DNA from: Paracoccaceae bacterium
Lineage (GTDB): Bacteria > Pseudomonadota > Alphaproteobacteria > Rhodobacterales > Rhodobacteraceae
NCBI GenBank assembly: GCA_014762635.1
Contig: JABURR010000015.1
Coordinates: forward strand, 42,832 to 106,831
Length of the DNA stretch: 64,000 nucleotides
Reading direction: 5' to 3'
Numbering within the stretch: position 1 is the first letter of the stretch; every line of letters starts with the position of its first letter. The notes under the pieces are model-generated. The model had not been told where the DNA came from. It worked only from the letters and a program-made list of their open reading frames with translations, and ran no database searches. Shown here one piece after another: positions 51,341 to 61,020 of the stretch. A program made the position numbers and the translations under genes.

Positions 51341-52681
51341 ATGTCCGGTATTCCCCACGACCATTACGAGCCCAAGTCGAATTCCGCCAAGTGGATCGAG
51401 AGCCGCCTGCCGGTTCTGGGCCTTCTCTACGACACGCTGATGATCCCCACGCCCAAGAACCTGAACTGGATGTGGATCTGGGGCATCGTGCTCACCTTCT
51501 GCCTCGCGCTGCAGATCGTCACCGGCATCGTGCTGGTGATGCACTACACGCCGAACGTGGACCTGGCATTCGCCAGCATCGAGCACATCATGCGCAACGT
51601 GAACGGCGGTCACATGATCCGCTACCTGCACATGAACGGCGCCTCGCTCTTCTTCATCGCGGTCTATGCGCACATCTTCCGCGGCCTCTACTACGGGTCG
51701 TACAAGGCCCCGCGTGAGATCACCTGGATCATCGGCATGCTGATCTACCTGCTGATGATGGCCACCGCCTTCATGGGCTACGTTCTGCCCTGGGGTCAGA
51801 TGTCCTTCTGGGGCGCGACCGTTATCACCGGCCTGTTCGGCGCGATCCCGTTCGTCGGTGAAACGATCCAGACCTGGCTGCTGGGCGGACCCGCCGTGGG
51901 CAACTACACCCTTACGCGGTTCTTCTCGCTGCACTACCTGCTGCCCTTCGTGATCGCGGGCCTGGTGATCGTGCACATCTGGGCCTTCCACACGACCGGC
52001 AACAACAACCCGACCGGCGTCGACGTGCGCCGCGGGTCGAAAGCCGAGGCCGAGAAAGACGCCCTGCCGTTCTGGCCCTACTTCGTGATCAAGGACCTCT
52101 TCGCCCTGGCGCTGATCCTTGCGGTGTTCTTTGCCGTCGTCGGCTTCATGCCCAACTACCTGGGCCACCCCGACAACTACATGGAAGCCGATCCGCTGGT
52201 GACCCCGGCGCACATCGTCCCGGAATGGTACTTCCTGCCGTTCTACGCGATCCTGCGCGCCTTCACCTCGGAAGTCTGGGTCGTGATCATCGCGAACTGG
52301 ATCACCGGTGGCATCGTGACCGCGAAGTTCTTCGGCGTGCTGGCCATGTTCGGCGCGATCCTCGTGCTGGCGCTGGCCCCGTGGCTCGATACCTCGACGG
52401 TCCGCTCCGGTCGCTACCGCCCGATGTTCAAGTGGTGGTTCTGGCTGCTGGTCGTGGACTTCTTCGTGCTGATGTGGCTTGGCGCCATGCCGGCTGAAGA
52501 GCCCTACGCGACCTTCTCGCTGATCGCCACGGCCTACTGGTTCGGCTACTTCCTGGTGATCCTGCCGCTGCTCGGTGTGATCGAGAAGCCGCTGCCGCAG
52601 CCTGCGACCATCGAAGACGACTTCAACGCCCATTACGGCCAGTCTGACGCCGGTTCGGCCCAGACCACCCCGGCCGAGTGA
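51341..52681 (+). CDS. petB: Cytochrome b of the bc1 complex
   Basis: The 446-aa core membrane subunit with eight helices that carries hemes bL and bH and both quinone sites. Visible are [19 protein letters not shown] and [25 protein letters not shown] with the four heme histidines, [14 protein letters not shown] of the Qo site and [13 protein letters not shown] (PEWY near 294). It lacks any fused cytochrome c1, so petC is separate. GGGAGAG lies before the ATG. Confidence 0.97.
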   Translation: MSGIPHDHYEPKSNSAKWIESRLPVLGLLYDTLMIPTPKNLNWMWIWGIVLTFCLALQIVTGIVLVMHYTPNVDLAFASIEHIMRNVNGGHMIRYLHMNGASLFFIAVYAHIFRGLYYGSYKAPREITWIIGMLIYLLMMATAFMGYVLPWGQMSFWGATVITGLFGAIPFVGETIQTWLLGGPAVGNYTLTRFFSLHYLLPFVIAGLVIVHIWAFHTTGNNNPTGVDVRRGSKAEAEKDALPFWPYFVIKDLFALALILAVFFAVVGFMPNYLGHPDNYMEADPLVTPAHIVPEWYFLPFYAILRAFTSEVWVVIIANWITGGIVTAKFFGVLAMFGAILVLALAPWLDTSTVRSGRYRPMFKWWFWLLVVDFFVLMWLGAMPAEEPYATFSLIATAYWFGYFLVILPLLGVIEKPLPQPATIEDDFNAHYGQSDAGSAQTTPAE

Positions 52682-52697
52682 GAAAGGATCAGAACTC

Positions 52698-53498
52698 ATG
52701 ATCAGGAAACTCACCCTTTCGGCGCTGACCGCTCTGGCCCTGTCCGCCTCTGGCGCACAGGCAGCGGAGGGCGAAAGCTACGTCAAGGACTATGCCTTCT
52801 CGTTCGAAGGCCCCTTCGGCGCCTATGACCAGATGCAGCTCCAGCGTGGCCTGCAGGTCTACACCGAGGTCTGCTCGGCCTGTCACGGCCTGCAGTACGT
52901 GCCGATCCGCACCCTGGCCGACGAAGGCGGCCCGGGCCTGCCGGAAGACCAGGTGCGGGCCTATGCCGAGTTCTGGGAAGTCTGGGACGACGAGCTGCGC
53001 GACTACCGCACGGCCGCACCTGCCGACAACTTCCCGGCTTCGAGCATGCAAACCGCCCCGGACCTCAGCCTGATGGCCAAGGCCCGCGCCGGGTTCCACG
53101 GCCCGTACGGCCTCGGCATCAACCAGTTCTTCAAGGGCATGGGCGGCGCCGAGTACATCGCCTCGCTTCTGGCCGGCTACACCGGTGAAGAAAAGGAAGA
53201 GGCCGGCTCGATCCTTTACGAGAACACCGCCTTCCCCGGTGGCTGGATCTCGATGGCGCCGCCGCTTCACGGTGGTGATGTCGAGTATGCGGATGGCTCT
53301 TCGACCGAGGTCGAAGCCGTCGCCCAGGACGTGGCGGCCTTCCTGATGTGGACAGCCGAGCCCCAGATGATGGCCCGCAAGCATGCCGGTTTCGTCGGGG
53401 TGCTCTTCCTCGGCCTGCTGACCGTGCTGCTCTACCTGACCAACAAGAAGATCTGGGCCCCGGTCAAAGGTCGTGGCAAGGCGCACGCCGCCGAGTAA
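52698..53498 (+). CDS. petC: Cytochrome c1 of the bc1 complex
   Basis: A 266-aa exported c-type cytochrome that accepts electrons from the Rieske centre. It has a signal peptide ([18 protein letters not shown]), heme site CSACH near 58-62, axial methionine in [11 protein letters not shown], and a C-terminal anchor helix ([22 protein letters not shown]). It ends the petABC operon, and a clear intrinsic terminator follows. Confidence 0.96.
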   Translation: MIRKLTLSALTALALSASGAQAAEGESYVKDYAFSFEGPFGAYDQMQLQRGLQVYTEVCSACHGLQYVPIRTLADEGGPGLPEDQVRAYAEFWEVWDDELRDYRTAAPADNFPASSMQTAPDLSLMAKARAGFHGPYGLGINQFFKGMGGAEYIASLLAGYTGEEKEEAGSILYENTAFPGGWISMAPPLHGGDVEYADGSSTEVEAVAQDVAAFLMWTAEPQMMARKHAGFVGVLFLGLLTVLLYLTNKKIWAPVKGRGKAHAAE

Positions 53499-53520
53499 GC
53501 CACCGGCACAGACAAGATAT

Positions 53521-53547
53521 AAAACGCGCCCTCCGGGGCGCGTTTTT
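53521..53547 (+). terminator. Intrinsic terminator after petABC (probably bidirectional)
   Basis: AAAACGCGCCC and GGGCGCGTTTT pair perfectly over 11 bp around TCCG, followed by another T. The stem carries A-runs and T-runs on both sides, so it can end petC on the plus strand and thiQ on the minus strand, whose stop lies 5 bases away. Confidence 0.92.
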
Positions 53548-53551
53548 CGTT

Positions 53552-54244
53552 TCAGCCAAGGTAATCGCGCAAGGCGTCGGGGGGATCACGCAAGAGCGTG
53601 GCCGTATCGACCGGAGCCGAAACGGCCCCGTCATTCACCAGGATCGTCTGCTGCGCGATCCGCTCCGCGTCGCGCGGATCATGGGTGATCATCAACAGCG
53701 TCGCGCCGCTGCTTTCGACAAGCTCCTTCACCAGGTCGAGCATCTCGACCTTGAGTGCCGGACCCAGGGCCGCGAAGGGCTCGTCCAACAACACCAGCGG
53801 CTTCGCCCTCAGCAACACCCGCGCCAGCGCCACACGGCCCTGTTGGCCGCCGGAAAGCTGCGCAGGCTTGCGTCCGCCAAGACCGGCAAGCCCGACACGC
53901 GTCAAAGCATCGTCCACGCGATCCTGCTCCTCGGGGGATAGCTTCAGCGACGGCTTCAGCCCCAGCCCCACGTTCTGCGCGGCGGTCAGATGCGGAAAGA
54001 GGTTGTTGTCCTGGAACAGCATCGAGATTGGTCGGTCGCCAGGAGAAAGCCGCGAAATATCCCGACCCTGCCACAGGATGCACCCCCGGTCCGGCTGAAG
54101 GAACCCGCCGATCAGCGACAGGAACGTGGTCTTGCCACCTCCCGAGGGTCCGACGATGGCCACGCGCGCCCCGGCCTCGACCGACAGATCGGCTGTCAGC
54201 GTGAAATCCCCCTGCGTCAGGGACAGGCTTTCAAGCGTCAGCAT
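53552..54244 (-). CDS. thiQ: Thiamine/TPP ABC transporter ATPase
   Basis: The 230-aa ATP-binding subunit. Walker A is GPSGGGKTT at 32-40, signature LSGGQQGRVALAR, Walker B LVLLDEPF, and H-loop MITHDP. The D-loop reads ALGP instead of the usual ALD. The ATG at 54244 overlaps thiP by 14 bases. It powers uptake of thiamine captured by ThiB through ThiP and is the last gene of the TPP-riboswitch operon. Confidence 0.93.
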   Translation of the reverse strand: MLTLESLSLTQGDFTLTADLSVEAGARVAIVGPSGGGKTTFLSLIGGFLQPDRGCILWQGRDISRLSPGDRPISMLFQDNNLFPHLTAAQNVGLGLKPSLKLSPEEQDRVDDALTRVGLAGLGGRKPAQLSGGQQGRVALARVLLRAKPLVLLDEPFAALGPALKVEMLDLVKELVESSGATLLMITHDPRDAERIAQQTILVNDGAVSAPVDTATLLRDPPDALRDYLG

Positions 54245-55796
54245 CCGCGCGCCCTCCACGGTCGAAAATCCAGAACAACGCCACGCTGAGCGCCAGAAGC
54301 AACAGGGCGGCAGCGGCAGCCTCCTCCATACGATAAGCCCCCATCAGGCGATAGAGTTGCAAGGGCAGCGTCGCCTGTTCAGGCCCGGCAAACAGCGCGA
54401 TGACCCCAAGGTCCCCCATCGACAGCGCCGCCGTTAGGCCTGCGGCAAACCCAAGCGGGCGCCGAAGCCTCGGAAGGGTCACGATCCGGAAGCGCCGCCA
54501 ACCGCCGAGACCAAGGCTCTCGGACAGGGTGCCGTAGCGCGACTCCACCTCGCGCAGCGCCGGGACGAGGGAGCGCAGCACGAAAGGCAGGCTCATGGTG
54601 GCGTTGACAAGGGCGGTTACCGGCAGGGCCAGGTAGTCCGGGCTGACAAACGGAAAGATCAGGATGAATAGCCCCGTCCCCACCACCAGCGGAGAAGCTG
54701 CGATCGAGAGATAGCCCAGCGCCTCAAGCAGCGGTCCACCGCGCCGATGCCCCATCGCCACGATCAGATGCGCGAGAGACAGCGACAGCAACAGCGCCAG
54801 CGCCGTGGAAGCCAGCGCCACCAGGACCGAGGCAACCGCCGCCCGGAACACCGGCGCCCCAAGATCGGGGATGCCCCGCAGCCCTTCCGCGAAGACCGCG
54901 GTTAGCGGCGACAAGAGGAAGATCATCGCAAGCCCGATCGCCAAGACATCGGTCCAACGTGATAGCCGTCCACGTGCATCCCAACGCTCCACCGTGCGGT
55001 CAAAGCCGCCGCCCGCGGTCTGGGGCAGCGCGATCCTGAGCGCGAAAAGCGCGGCCGTTCCACCGATCCCGAACTGGATCAACGCCAGAAGCGCCGCCTT
55101 GCCGAGGTCGAAATCAAAGCGAAACGCCTGGTAGATCGCCAGTTCCACCGTCGTGGCGCGAGGCCCGCCACCAAGGGTGAGCGCCACGGCGAAACTCGTC
55201 AGGCAGATCAGGAAGATCACCAGCCAGGCACCGGGCAGAACCTCGCGCAGCATTGGCCATTCCAGTTGGCGGGCGATGTCACGCCCCCGGAACCCAAGCG
55301 AGGCTGCCAGCCGGAACCGCTCGGCCGGGATCGCCAGCCAGCCTTGCAGGATCAGGCGCGTGGCCAGCGGAATGTTGAAGAAGACATGGGCCAGCACCAC
55401 GCCGTGCAGCCCGTAGATGTTCAGAGCCTCCCCCCCGAAAGCACGGGAAATCTCGCTCAGCACGCCGGTGCGTCCAAAAATCGCCAGAAGTCCGAAGATC
55501 GCGACGATAACCGGCAGGATGAACGGAGCGCCCAGAAGGGTGATCACGAGGCCCCGCCCCGGGAAGCGTCGCCGCGCAAGCGCCCGCGCCACAGGGACGG
55601 CCAGAATGGTGCTGATCGTGGCCGACAGGAAGGACTGCCACAGCGTAAAGCGGATCGCCGCAAAATCGGCAGGGCCCAGTTGCCCCGCGCCCTCGGCCCG
55701 CCACCCGACCGCGGCAAGGGTGCCGAAGGTCAGGATCAGGATGAGGGAAGCCGCGAGAACGCCGGAAACTGTCAGGGATTGATCGCGGCCAGCCAT
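54231..55796 (-). CDS. thiP: Thiamine/TPP ABC transporter permease
   Basis: A 521-aa fused-type permease with about 12 helices and two BPD_transp_1 halves, as in enteric ThiP. Each half has an EAA-like loop (AERFRLAASLGFRGRDIARQLEWP and ESRYGTLSESLGLGGWRRFRIVTLP) that contacts ThiQ. The start overlaps thiB by 25 bases, so the three proteins are translated as a unit. Confidence 0.93.
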   Translation of the reverse strand: MAGRDQSLTVSGVLAASLILILTFGTLAAVGWRAEGAGQLGPADFAAIRFTLWQSFLSATISTILAVPVARALARRRFPGRGLVITLLGAPFILPVIVAIFGLLAIFGRTGVLSEISRAFGGEALNIYGLHGVVLAHVFFNIPLATRLILQGWLAIPAERFRLAASLGFRGRDIARQLEWPMLREVLPGAWLVIFLICLTSFAVALTLGGGPRATTVELAIYQAFRFDFDLGKAALLALIQFGIGGTAALFALRIALPQTAGGGFDRTVERWDARGRLSRWTDVLAIGLAMIFLLSPLTAVFAEGLRGIPDLGAPVFRAAVASVLVALASTALALLLSLSLAHLIVAMGHRRGGPLLEALGYLSIAASPLVVGTGLFILIFPFVSPDYLALPVTALVNATMSLPFVLRSLVPALREVESRYGTLSESLGLGGWRRFRIVTLPRLRRPLGFAAGLTAALSMGDLGVIALFAGPEQATLPLQLYRLMGAYRMEEAAAAALLLLALSVALFWIFDRGGRADADA

Positions 55797-56764
55797 TCCC
55801 TCAGGGCCTCCTCACGCAAGGATTCAGCAGTCGATGGGTTGAGAAAGAGCGCACGCGAGGGGCTGATCAGATTCCCGAATTCCTCGGGAATGCCACCTTC
55901 CGGCATGCGTGCGGGATACATCCAGTTCGATTCCGGCAACAGGGCCTGAACCTGGTCGCTCATGAGGAATTCGACAAAGTCATGCGCCAGGTCCGTGGAA
56001 TTGGAAGTCGTGAGAACGCCCGCCAACTCGATCTGCATATAGTGCCCCTCATCGAATTGGGCCGCCGCCTTGGAGCGATCACCTTCCACGAGGACGTGAT
56101 AGGCTGGCGACGTCGTATAGGAGAGAACCATGTCGGCCCCTCCCTCAAGAAACTGGCCGTAGGATGCTGACCAGCCCTCGGTTACCTCAACGATATTGTC
56201 CGCCAGGTCGCGCCAAATCTCCTCGGATTCGTCCCCATAGGCTGCCTTGACCCAGAGCAGCAGAGCGAGGCCCGCGGCGGAACTGCGTGGGTCCTGAATC
56301 AGGATGGTCGCTTCGCTGGCCGCGAGGTCGCGAAAGCTGCTTGGGGGCGACGGCGTGCGGGGCTTGTCATAGATGAACGACACATACCCCCAATCGATGG
56401 GCACAAAGAGCGCGTGATGCCATCCGAGCGGCATGTCGTAGCGGCCCTGGAGCAATCGATGGGGCGCGAAAATCTGGGCGGCTTCGGCGATGGCAGCCCG
56501 GTCGGCATTGATCCCGACAACCACATCAGCGGGGCTGTCTTCACCCTCGGAGGCCAGACGCTTGAGGATATCGTCGGTACCGCCAACCGCAACAAGCTCC
56601 AGTTCGCATTCGCAGGTGGCCTCGAAGGCGGCCTGGATCCGCGGCCCCGGCCCCCATTCCGACGCGAAGCTTCCATAGGTGTAGACGGTCAGGTGGTGAT
56701 CTTCATGCGCCAGGGTGATCCCCGGCGAAAGCGCCCAGATCAAAACCAGCAGAAAGCCCCGCAT
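55772..56764 (-). CDS. thiB: Thiamine-binding periplasmic protein (first copy)
   Basis: A 330-aa exported solute-binding protein with a signal ending near TLAHE and the ThiB pattern [63 protein letters not shown]. It captures thiamine, TMP or TPP for ThiPQ. Start ATG 56764 was taken as the signal peptide starts there; the longer frame is not protein-like. A second thiB lies 161 bases upstream, with recognisably the same motifs but only moderate identity. Confidence 0.92.
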   Translation of the reverse strand: MRGFLLVLIWALSPGITLAHEDHHLTVYTYGSFASEWGPGPRIQAAFEATCECELELVAVGGTDDILKRLASEGEDSPADVVVGINADRAAIAEAAQIFAPHRLLQGRYDMPLGWHHALFVPIDWGYVSFIYDKPRTPSPPSSFRDLAASEATILIQDPRSSAAGLALLLWVKAAYGDESEEIWRDLADNIVEVTEGWSASYGQFLEGGADMVLSYTTSPAYHVLVEGDRSKAAAQFDEGHYMQIELAGVLTTSNSTDLAHDFVEFLMSDQVQALLPESNWMYPARMPEGGIPEEFGNLISPSRALFLNPSTAESLREEALREWLAAINP

Positions 56765-56843
56765 CGTTGCCTCCAACAAGATTGGTTGGCGCCACATTAA
56801 CACCTGGCGCCTCAGTACCAACGACACTCGTCTCAATTTGATG

Positions 56844-56873
56844 GCCTGCGGCGGGGAGTGACCCGCTGCAGGC
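56844..56873 (-). terminator. Hairpin between the two thiB genes
   Basis: GCCTGC-G-GCGGG and CCCGC-T-GCAGGC form a 12-bp stem with one mismatch on the minus-strand RNA and a 6-base loop. It lies in the 161-base gap between thiB copies and could reduce read-through into the downstream thiB-thiP-thiQ, so that the upstream binding protein is made in excess. No U-run follows, so this is tentative. Confidence 0.35.
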
Positions 56874-56925
56874 ATTGGCATTTTACCGTGGAATTGTGCC
56901 GTCAAAGCGACGACACGAAAGAGCA

Positions 56926-57906
56926 TCATCCGCTGAAAGCGGCCAGCCACTCTTCCAGAGCGGGTTTGCGAAGCGCTTCCGCTTCATCCTCGGTATAGAA
57001 AATCACCTTTTCAGGAATGTTCAGCTCACCGAACTCAGCCGGAAGTTTTTCGGCATCAAGTTTCGCCGGGAACGACCAGTTCCCGGTGGGGATGATCGAC
57101 TGGAATTCCTCGGACAGGATGAAGCTGATGAACGAATCGGTGAGTTCGGGTTGATCCGTGGTGGAAAGCTTCGCGGCAAGTTCGACCATGAAGTAATGGC
57201 CTTCGTCGAAGATGGCCGATTCCTTGGTCCGGTCACCCTCGGCGATGATGTGATAGGCGGGGGATGTGGTGTAGGACAGAACCATGTCCGCTTCGCCATC
57301 GGTGAACATGCCATAGGATTCCGACCAGCCCTTGGTCACGGTGACGATCTTGGGCTGCAGCTTTTCCCAGGCCTGTTGCGCCTCGTCGCCGTAGACCGCC
57401 TTGACCCAGAGCATCAGCGCCAGGCCCGAGATCGAGCTGCGCGGGTCCTGGATCACGATCTTCAGGTCATCCGGCGCATTCAGCAGGTCGTCGAAGCTTG
57501 CCGGCGGGTTCGCCAGCTTCGTGTTGTCATAGATGAAGGCCGTGTGCCCCCAGTTGAACGGCAGGAACACCTCGTCCGTCCATTCGATGGGCATGGTCAG
57601 GTCGGTGGTGTCCTGGCCATGCGGCGCGAACAGGCCCGAGGCACGGGCACGGGCCGTCACGTCGGTGTTCAGACCGATCACCGCATCGGCGCGGGTGCGC
57701 TCGCCCTCCAGCAGGATGCGCGGCAGCACATCGCCGGTGACGAATTTCAGGTCGCAGCCGCATTGCGCCTCGAACGCTTTTTCGATCGCCGGGCCGGGGC
57801 CCCATTCCGACGCGAAATAGTCGGGCGCGTAGACTGTCAGTTCAGGGGTCTCTGCCGCTGCCACCGTGGCAAGGCAAAGTCCCGTGGCAAGGGTAAGAAA
57901 TCTCAT
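56926..57906 (-). CDS. thiB: Thiamine-binding periplasmic protein (second copy, riboswitch-proximal)
   Basis: A 326-aa exported ThiB: signal [56 protein letters not shown] and [27 protein letters not shown] precedes the ATG at 57906. It is the first gene after the TPP riboswitch, and a second ThiB with the permease and ATPase genes follows. Two binding proteins may feed one transporter with different affinity or substrate, such as thiamine against its phosphates or pyrimidine precursors. Confidence 0.92.
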   Translation of the reverse strand: MRFLTLATGLCLATVAAAETPELTVYAPDYFASEWGPGPAIEKAFEAQCGCDLKFVTGDVLPRILLEGERTRADAVIGLNTDVTARARASGLFAPHGQDTTDLTMPIEWTDEVFLPFNWGHTAFIYDNTKLANPPASFDDLLNAPDDLKIVIQDPRSSISGLALMLWVKAVYGDEAQQAWEKLQPKIVTVTKGWSESYGMFTDGEADMVLSYTTSPAYHIIAEGDRTKESAIFDEGHYFMVELAAKLSTTDQPELTDSFISFILSEEFQSIIPTGNWSFPAKLDAEKLPAEFGELNIPEKVIFYTEDEAEALRKPALEEWLAAFSG

Positions 57907-57955
57907 GTCATCCTCCTTTGCGACGGGCGGGGTAAGGGGGAGAATGTCATGCCAC

Positions 57956-58033
57956 CTTCCCTCCGCCGGTCTTAACCGGTTCAGGTTCAACGGGTCCGCG
58001 TCTTGCGTCTCAGCCCATCTCTGGGCACCCCGA
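57956..58033 (-). promoter_or_regulatory. TPP riboswitch (THI box)
   Basis: On the minus strand the conserved blocks appear in order: GGGGTGCC, GGCTGAGA, GACCCGTTGAACCTGA, a stem ACCGGTTAAGACCGGC and the closing GGAGGGAA. This is the thiamine pyrophosphate aptamer. It ends about 50 bases before the first thiB, whose ribosome site AAGGAGG follows, so TPP would block translation or transcription of the whole transport operon. Confidence 0.95.
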
Positions 58034-58135
58034 GGTGGGGCGACTCGTAGGCGATCTTGGAACCGCGAACAAGCCGAAACCCACTTGAGGGCGGTCCCGC
58101 CCCCCGCTAGACCCATCGCAAAGGAGCCAAATGCC

Positions 58136-59236
58136 ATGAGCCTCAACACGTTCGGCCATCTCTTCCGCGTCACCACCTGGGGTGAGAGCCACGGACCCGC
58201 CCTGGGCGCGACCGTGGACGGCTGTCCGCCGGGCGTGGACCTGGCACCCGAGATGCTGCAGCAGTGGCTCGACCGGCGCAAACCGGGGCAGAACAAGTTC
58301 ACCACCCAGCGCCGCGAACCCGACGAGGTTGAGATCCTGTCGGGCGTCTTCGAAGGAAAAAGCACCGGCACGCCGATCCAGCTCATGATCCGCAACACCG
58401 ACCAGCGGTCGAAGGATTACGGCGACATTTCCGAGAAGTTTCGCCCCGGCCATGCGGATATCACCTACTGGCAGAAATACGGTATCCGCGACTATCGCGG
58501 TGGCGGCCGGTCCTCGGCACGCGAAACCGCGGCGCGGGTAGCCGCTGGCGGCGTTGCGCGGGAGGCGCTGAAGTCGCTGGTGCCGGGGATCGAGATCACC
58601 GGCTACATGGTCCAGATGGGCCCGCACCGGATCGACCGCGACCGGTTCGACTGGGACCAGATCGAGCAGAACCCCTTCTGGACCCCGGATGCGAAAGCCG
58701 CCGAGGACTGGGCCGCCTATCTCGACGGGCTACGCAAGTCCGGCAGCTCGGTCGGCGCGGTGATCGAGGTGGTGGCGCGCGGTGTGCCCGCGGGCCTTGG
58801 CGCCCCGGTCTATGGCAAGCTCGACACCGACCTCGCGGCGGCGATGATGTCGATCAACGCCGTGAAGGGCGTCGAAATCGGCGCCGGCATGGGCGCCGCG
58901 GAGCTGACCGGCGAGGCCAATGCCGACGAGATCACAATGGGCCCGAACGGACCGGAGTATTCCTCGAACCATGCGGGCGGCATCCTGGGCGGGATTTCGA
59001 CCGGGCAGGACGTCGTGGTACGGTTCGCGGTGAAGCCCACCTCTTCGATCCTCACCCCACGCAAGACGATCACCAAGTCCGGTGAAGATGCCGAGATCAT
59101 CACCAAGGGTCGCCACGACCCCTGCGTCGGCATCCGGGCGGTTCCGGTGGGTGAGGCGATGATGGCTTGCGTGATCCTCGATCACCTGCTTCTGGATCGG
59201 GGACAGACCGGCGGCATCCGCGGCCAGATCGGCTAG
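58136..59236 (+). CDS. aroC: Chorismate synthase
   Basis: Makes chorismate from EPSP, the last step of the shikimate pathway, using reduced FMN. The 366-aa product has the signatures GESHGP at 16-21, [19 protein letters not shown], and [32 protein letters not shown] lies 10 bases before the ATG. It is divergent from the TPP riboswitch and ends in a 4-base overlap with the convergent SDR gene. Confidence 0.96.
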   Translation: MSLNTFGHLFRVTTWGESHGPALGATVDGCPPGVDLAPEMLQQWLDRRKPGQNKFTTQRREPDEVEILSGVFEGKSTGTPIQLMIRNTDQRSKDYGDISEKFRPGHADITYWQKYGIRDYRGGGRSSARETAARVAAGGVAREALKSLVPGIEITGYMVQMGPHRIDRDRFDWDQIEQNPFWTPDAKAAEDWAAYLDGLRKSGSSVGAVIEVVARGVPAGLGAPVYGKLDTDLAAAMMSINAVKGVEIGAGMGAAELTGEANADEITMGPNGPEYSSNHAGGILGGISTGQDVVVRFAVKPTSSILTPRKTITKSGEDAEIITKGRHDPCVGIRAVPVGEAMMACVILDHLLLDRGQTGGIRGQIG

Positions 59237-60099
59237 TCGTTCTCAAGCTCCAGCAGCGCCCGAAGCCCGGCGCGGTAGTCTGGATAGATCAGCCGTACGC
59301 CCAGTTCGTCCTTGATGCGGTCGTTCCGCACCCGCTTGGATTCGGCGTAGAAACTGCGCGCCATCGGGGTCATCTCTGCCGTCTCGAAATCTTCCGTGGG
59401 CGGCACCGGCACGCCGAGCAATTCCGCGGCATAGGCGATCACATCCTCGGGCGGCGCCGGATCGTCATCGCAGAGGTTATAGGCCACACCCGGGTTCGGA
59501 CGCGCGATCGAGGCCGCCAGCACCTGGGCGATATCCTCCACATGGATACGGCTGAAGACCTGTCCCGGCTTCACGATGCGTCGCGCTGTCCCCGCCCGCA
59601 CCTTGGCGAACGGGCCGCGCCCGGGGCCGTAGATCCCCGCCAGGCGGAAGATATGCAGCGGCAGCCCGATCTCATTGGACAGGTCCCGCCACGCGGCTTC
59701 CGCTTCGACCCGCAGCTTCCCGCGCCGGGTCGAGGGGGTGAGTGGCGTTTCTTCGTCCACCCAGCCACCGTCATGATCGCCATAGACCCCGGTGGTAGAC
59801 AGATACCCGGCCCATTCGATCTTGGGCGCCGCCGCGGCGATTTGATCCCGCGAGGCGGCCAGCACCGGATCGCCTTCGGCGCCCGGAGCGGCGGAGATCA
59901 ACAGGTGACTCGCCTCGGCCAGCGCACCCGAAATATCCTCACCCGGCCAGATCAGAGCCTCCGCCCCCCCGGCGCGGATCTCGGCAGCCTTCTCCTCGGA
60001 ACGGGTCGTGCCGATCACCCGCCAGCCTTGCGGGATCAACAGGCGCGCAAGGGCGCGGGCAGAATAGCCGTGGCCGAAGGAAAGAAGCGTTTGGGTCAT
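59233..60099 (-). CDS. Atypical SDR-family epimerase-like protein (YeeZ/YbjT-type)
   Basis: A 288-aa NAD(P)-binding protein starting [21 protein letters not shown], where GHGYSA stands for the glycine-rich motif. It has [34 protein letters not shown] and [13 protein letters not shown] but no clear YxxxK, as in the atypical SDRs next to YeeZ. The function is unknown; such proteins are often annotated as NAD-dependent epimerases. ATG 60099 begins at the Rossmann strand. Confidence 0.78.
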   Translation of the reverse strand: MTQTLLSFGHGYSARALARLLIPQGWRVIGTTRSEEKAAEIRAGGAEALIWPGEDISGALAEASHLLISAAPGAEGDPVLAASRDQIAAAAPKIEWAGYLSTTGVYGDHDGGWVDEETPLTPSTRRGKLRVEAEAAWRDLSNEIGLPLHIFRLAGIYGPGRGPFAKVRAGTARRIVKPGQVFSRIHVEDIAQVLAASIARPNPGVAYNLCDDDPAPPEDVIAYAAELLGVPVPPTEDFETAEMTPMARSFYAESKRVRNDRIKDELGVRLIYPDYRAGLRALLELEND

Positions 60100-60141
60100 G
60101 GGCCTATATCTCGTGCGCTGACCGGGCAATTCAACCCGCGA

Positions 60142-60903
60142 TCACTGCGCGTAGTTCGACCCCTCTTCATCAAGGATCGCTTTCAACTCGGCCAGGTGCC
60201 GGACATCCTGCTCGGGATAGGTCTCCAACTCCTGCGCCGTTTTCTCGGCGATATCGTCGCTGAGGACGTTCAGCGGAAGACCCGTCTGCAGCGCCCGCAC
60301 ATAGGTCTCGGCGGCACGTTCGAAATAGTAGAGCCGGTTGAAAGTCTCGGCCACGGTCTGACCGATGACCATGACGCCGTGATTTCCCATGATCAGGACG
60401 TTCTTCTTCGGATCCGACAGCAACGAGGCACACCGCGCGCCCTCATCCTCGAACGCCAGCCCGCCATAGGAATCATCCACCACGTAGCGGTTGAAGAACG
60501 TGGCGCAGTTCTGGTCGATGGGCGGCAGGCGCGGGTCCTTCAGGCATGCCAGGACCGTGGCAAAGATCGAGTGCACATGCATCGCGCAGCGCGCATGGGG
60601 GCAATGGCGATGCAACCCGCCATGCAGCCCCCACGCAGTGGGATCGGGCGCATTGGGGCCCTCCAGGGCCGCGGGATCGTTCACATCAAGCTCGATCAGG
60701 TCCGAGGCCCGGATGCGCGAGAAATGCATCTGGTTGGGGTTCATCAGGAAACGTGTGCCCGCGTCGTTGACCGCCAGCGAGAAATGGTTCGCCACGCCCT
60801 CGTGCATGTCGAGCCGCTCCGTCCACCTGAACGCGGCGGCAAGGTCAACGCGCTCCTGCCAATTTTCGATGTTCGCCCGTACAGCTATGTCCTGTTGTGT
60901 CAT
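60142..60903 (-). CDS. Class II aldolase/adducin-family protein
   Basis: A 253-aa protein with the class II aldolase fold. Zinc ligands are visible in CAMHVHSIFATVL and the later IMGNHGVMVIG, and the start ERLDMHEGVANHFSLAV is typical of the family. Members cleave fuculose-, ribulose- or related phosphates, or act on aldehydes. It is divergent from adenine deaminase, with which it shares a 117-base promoter gap. A much longer open frame upstream runs antisense to that gene and is not coding. Confidence 0.85.
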   Translation of the reverse strand: MTQQDIAVRANIENWQERVDLAAAFRWTERLDMHEGVANHFSLAVNDAGTRFLMNPNQMHFSRIRASDLIELDVNDPAALEGPNAPDPTAWGLHGGLHRHCPHARCAMHVHSIFATVLACLKDPRLPPIDQNCATFFNRYVVDDSYGGLAFEDEGARCASLLSDPKKNVLIMGNHGVMVIGQTVAETFNRLYYFERAAETYVRALQTGLPLNVLSDDIAEKTAQELETYPEQDVRHLAELKAILDEEGSNYAQ

Positions 60904-61020
60904 TGCGAGCCTGTCCTTCCATCGTCCTGTATTCGCGGCTGAATCCCCGTGCGGGAGATGGCGGAGTGTTGCATGGGCGATGGGGCTTGCGCCAACCCAA
61001 AAAGTCATGAGTATTGCGAC

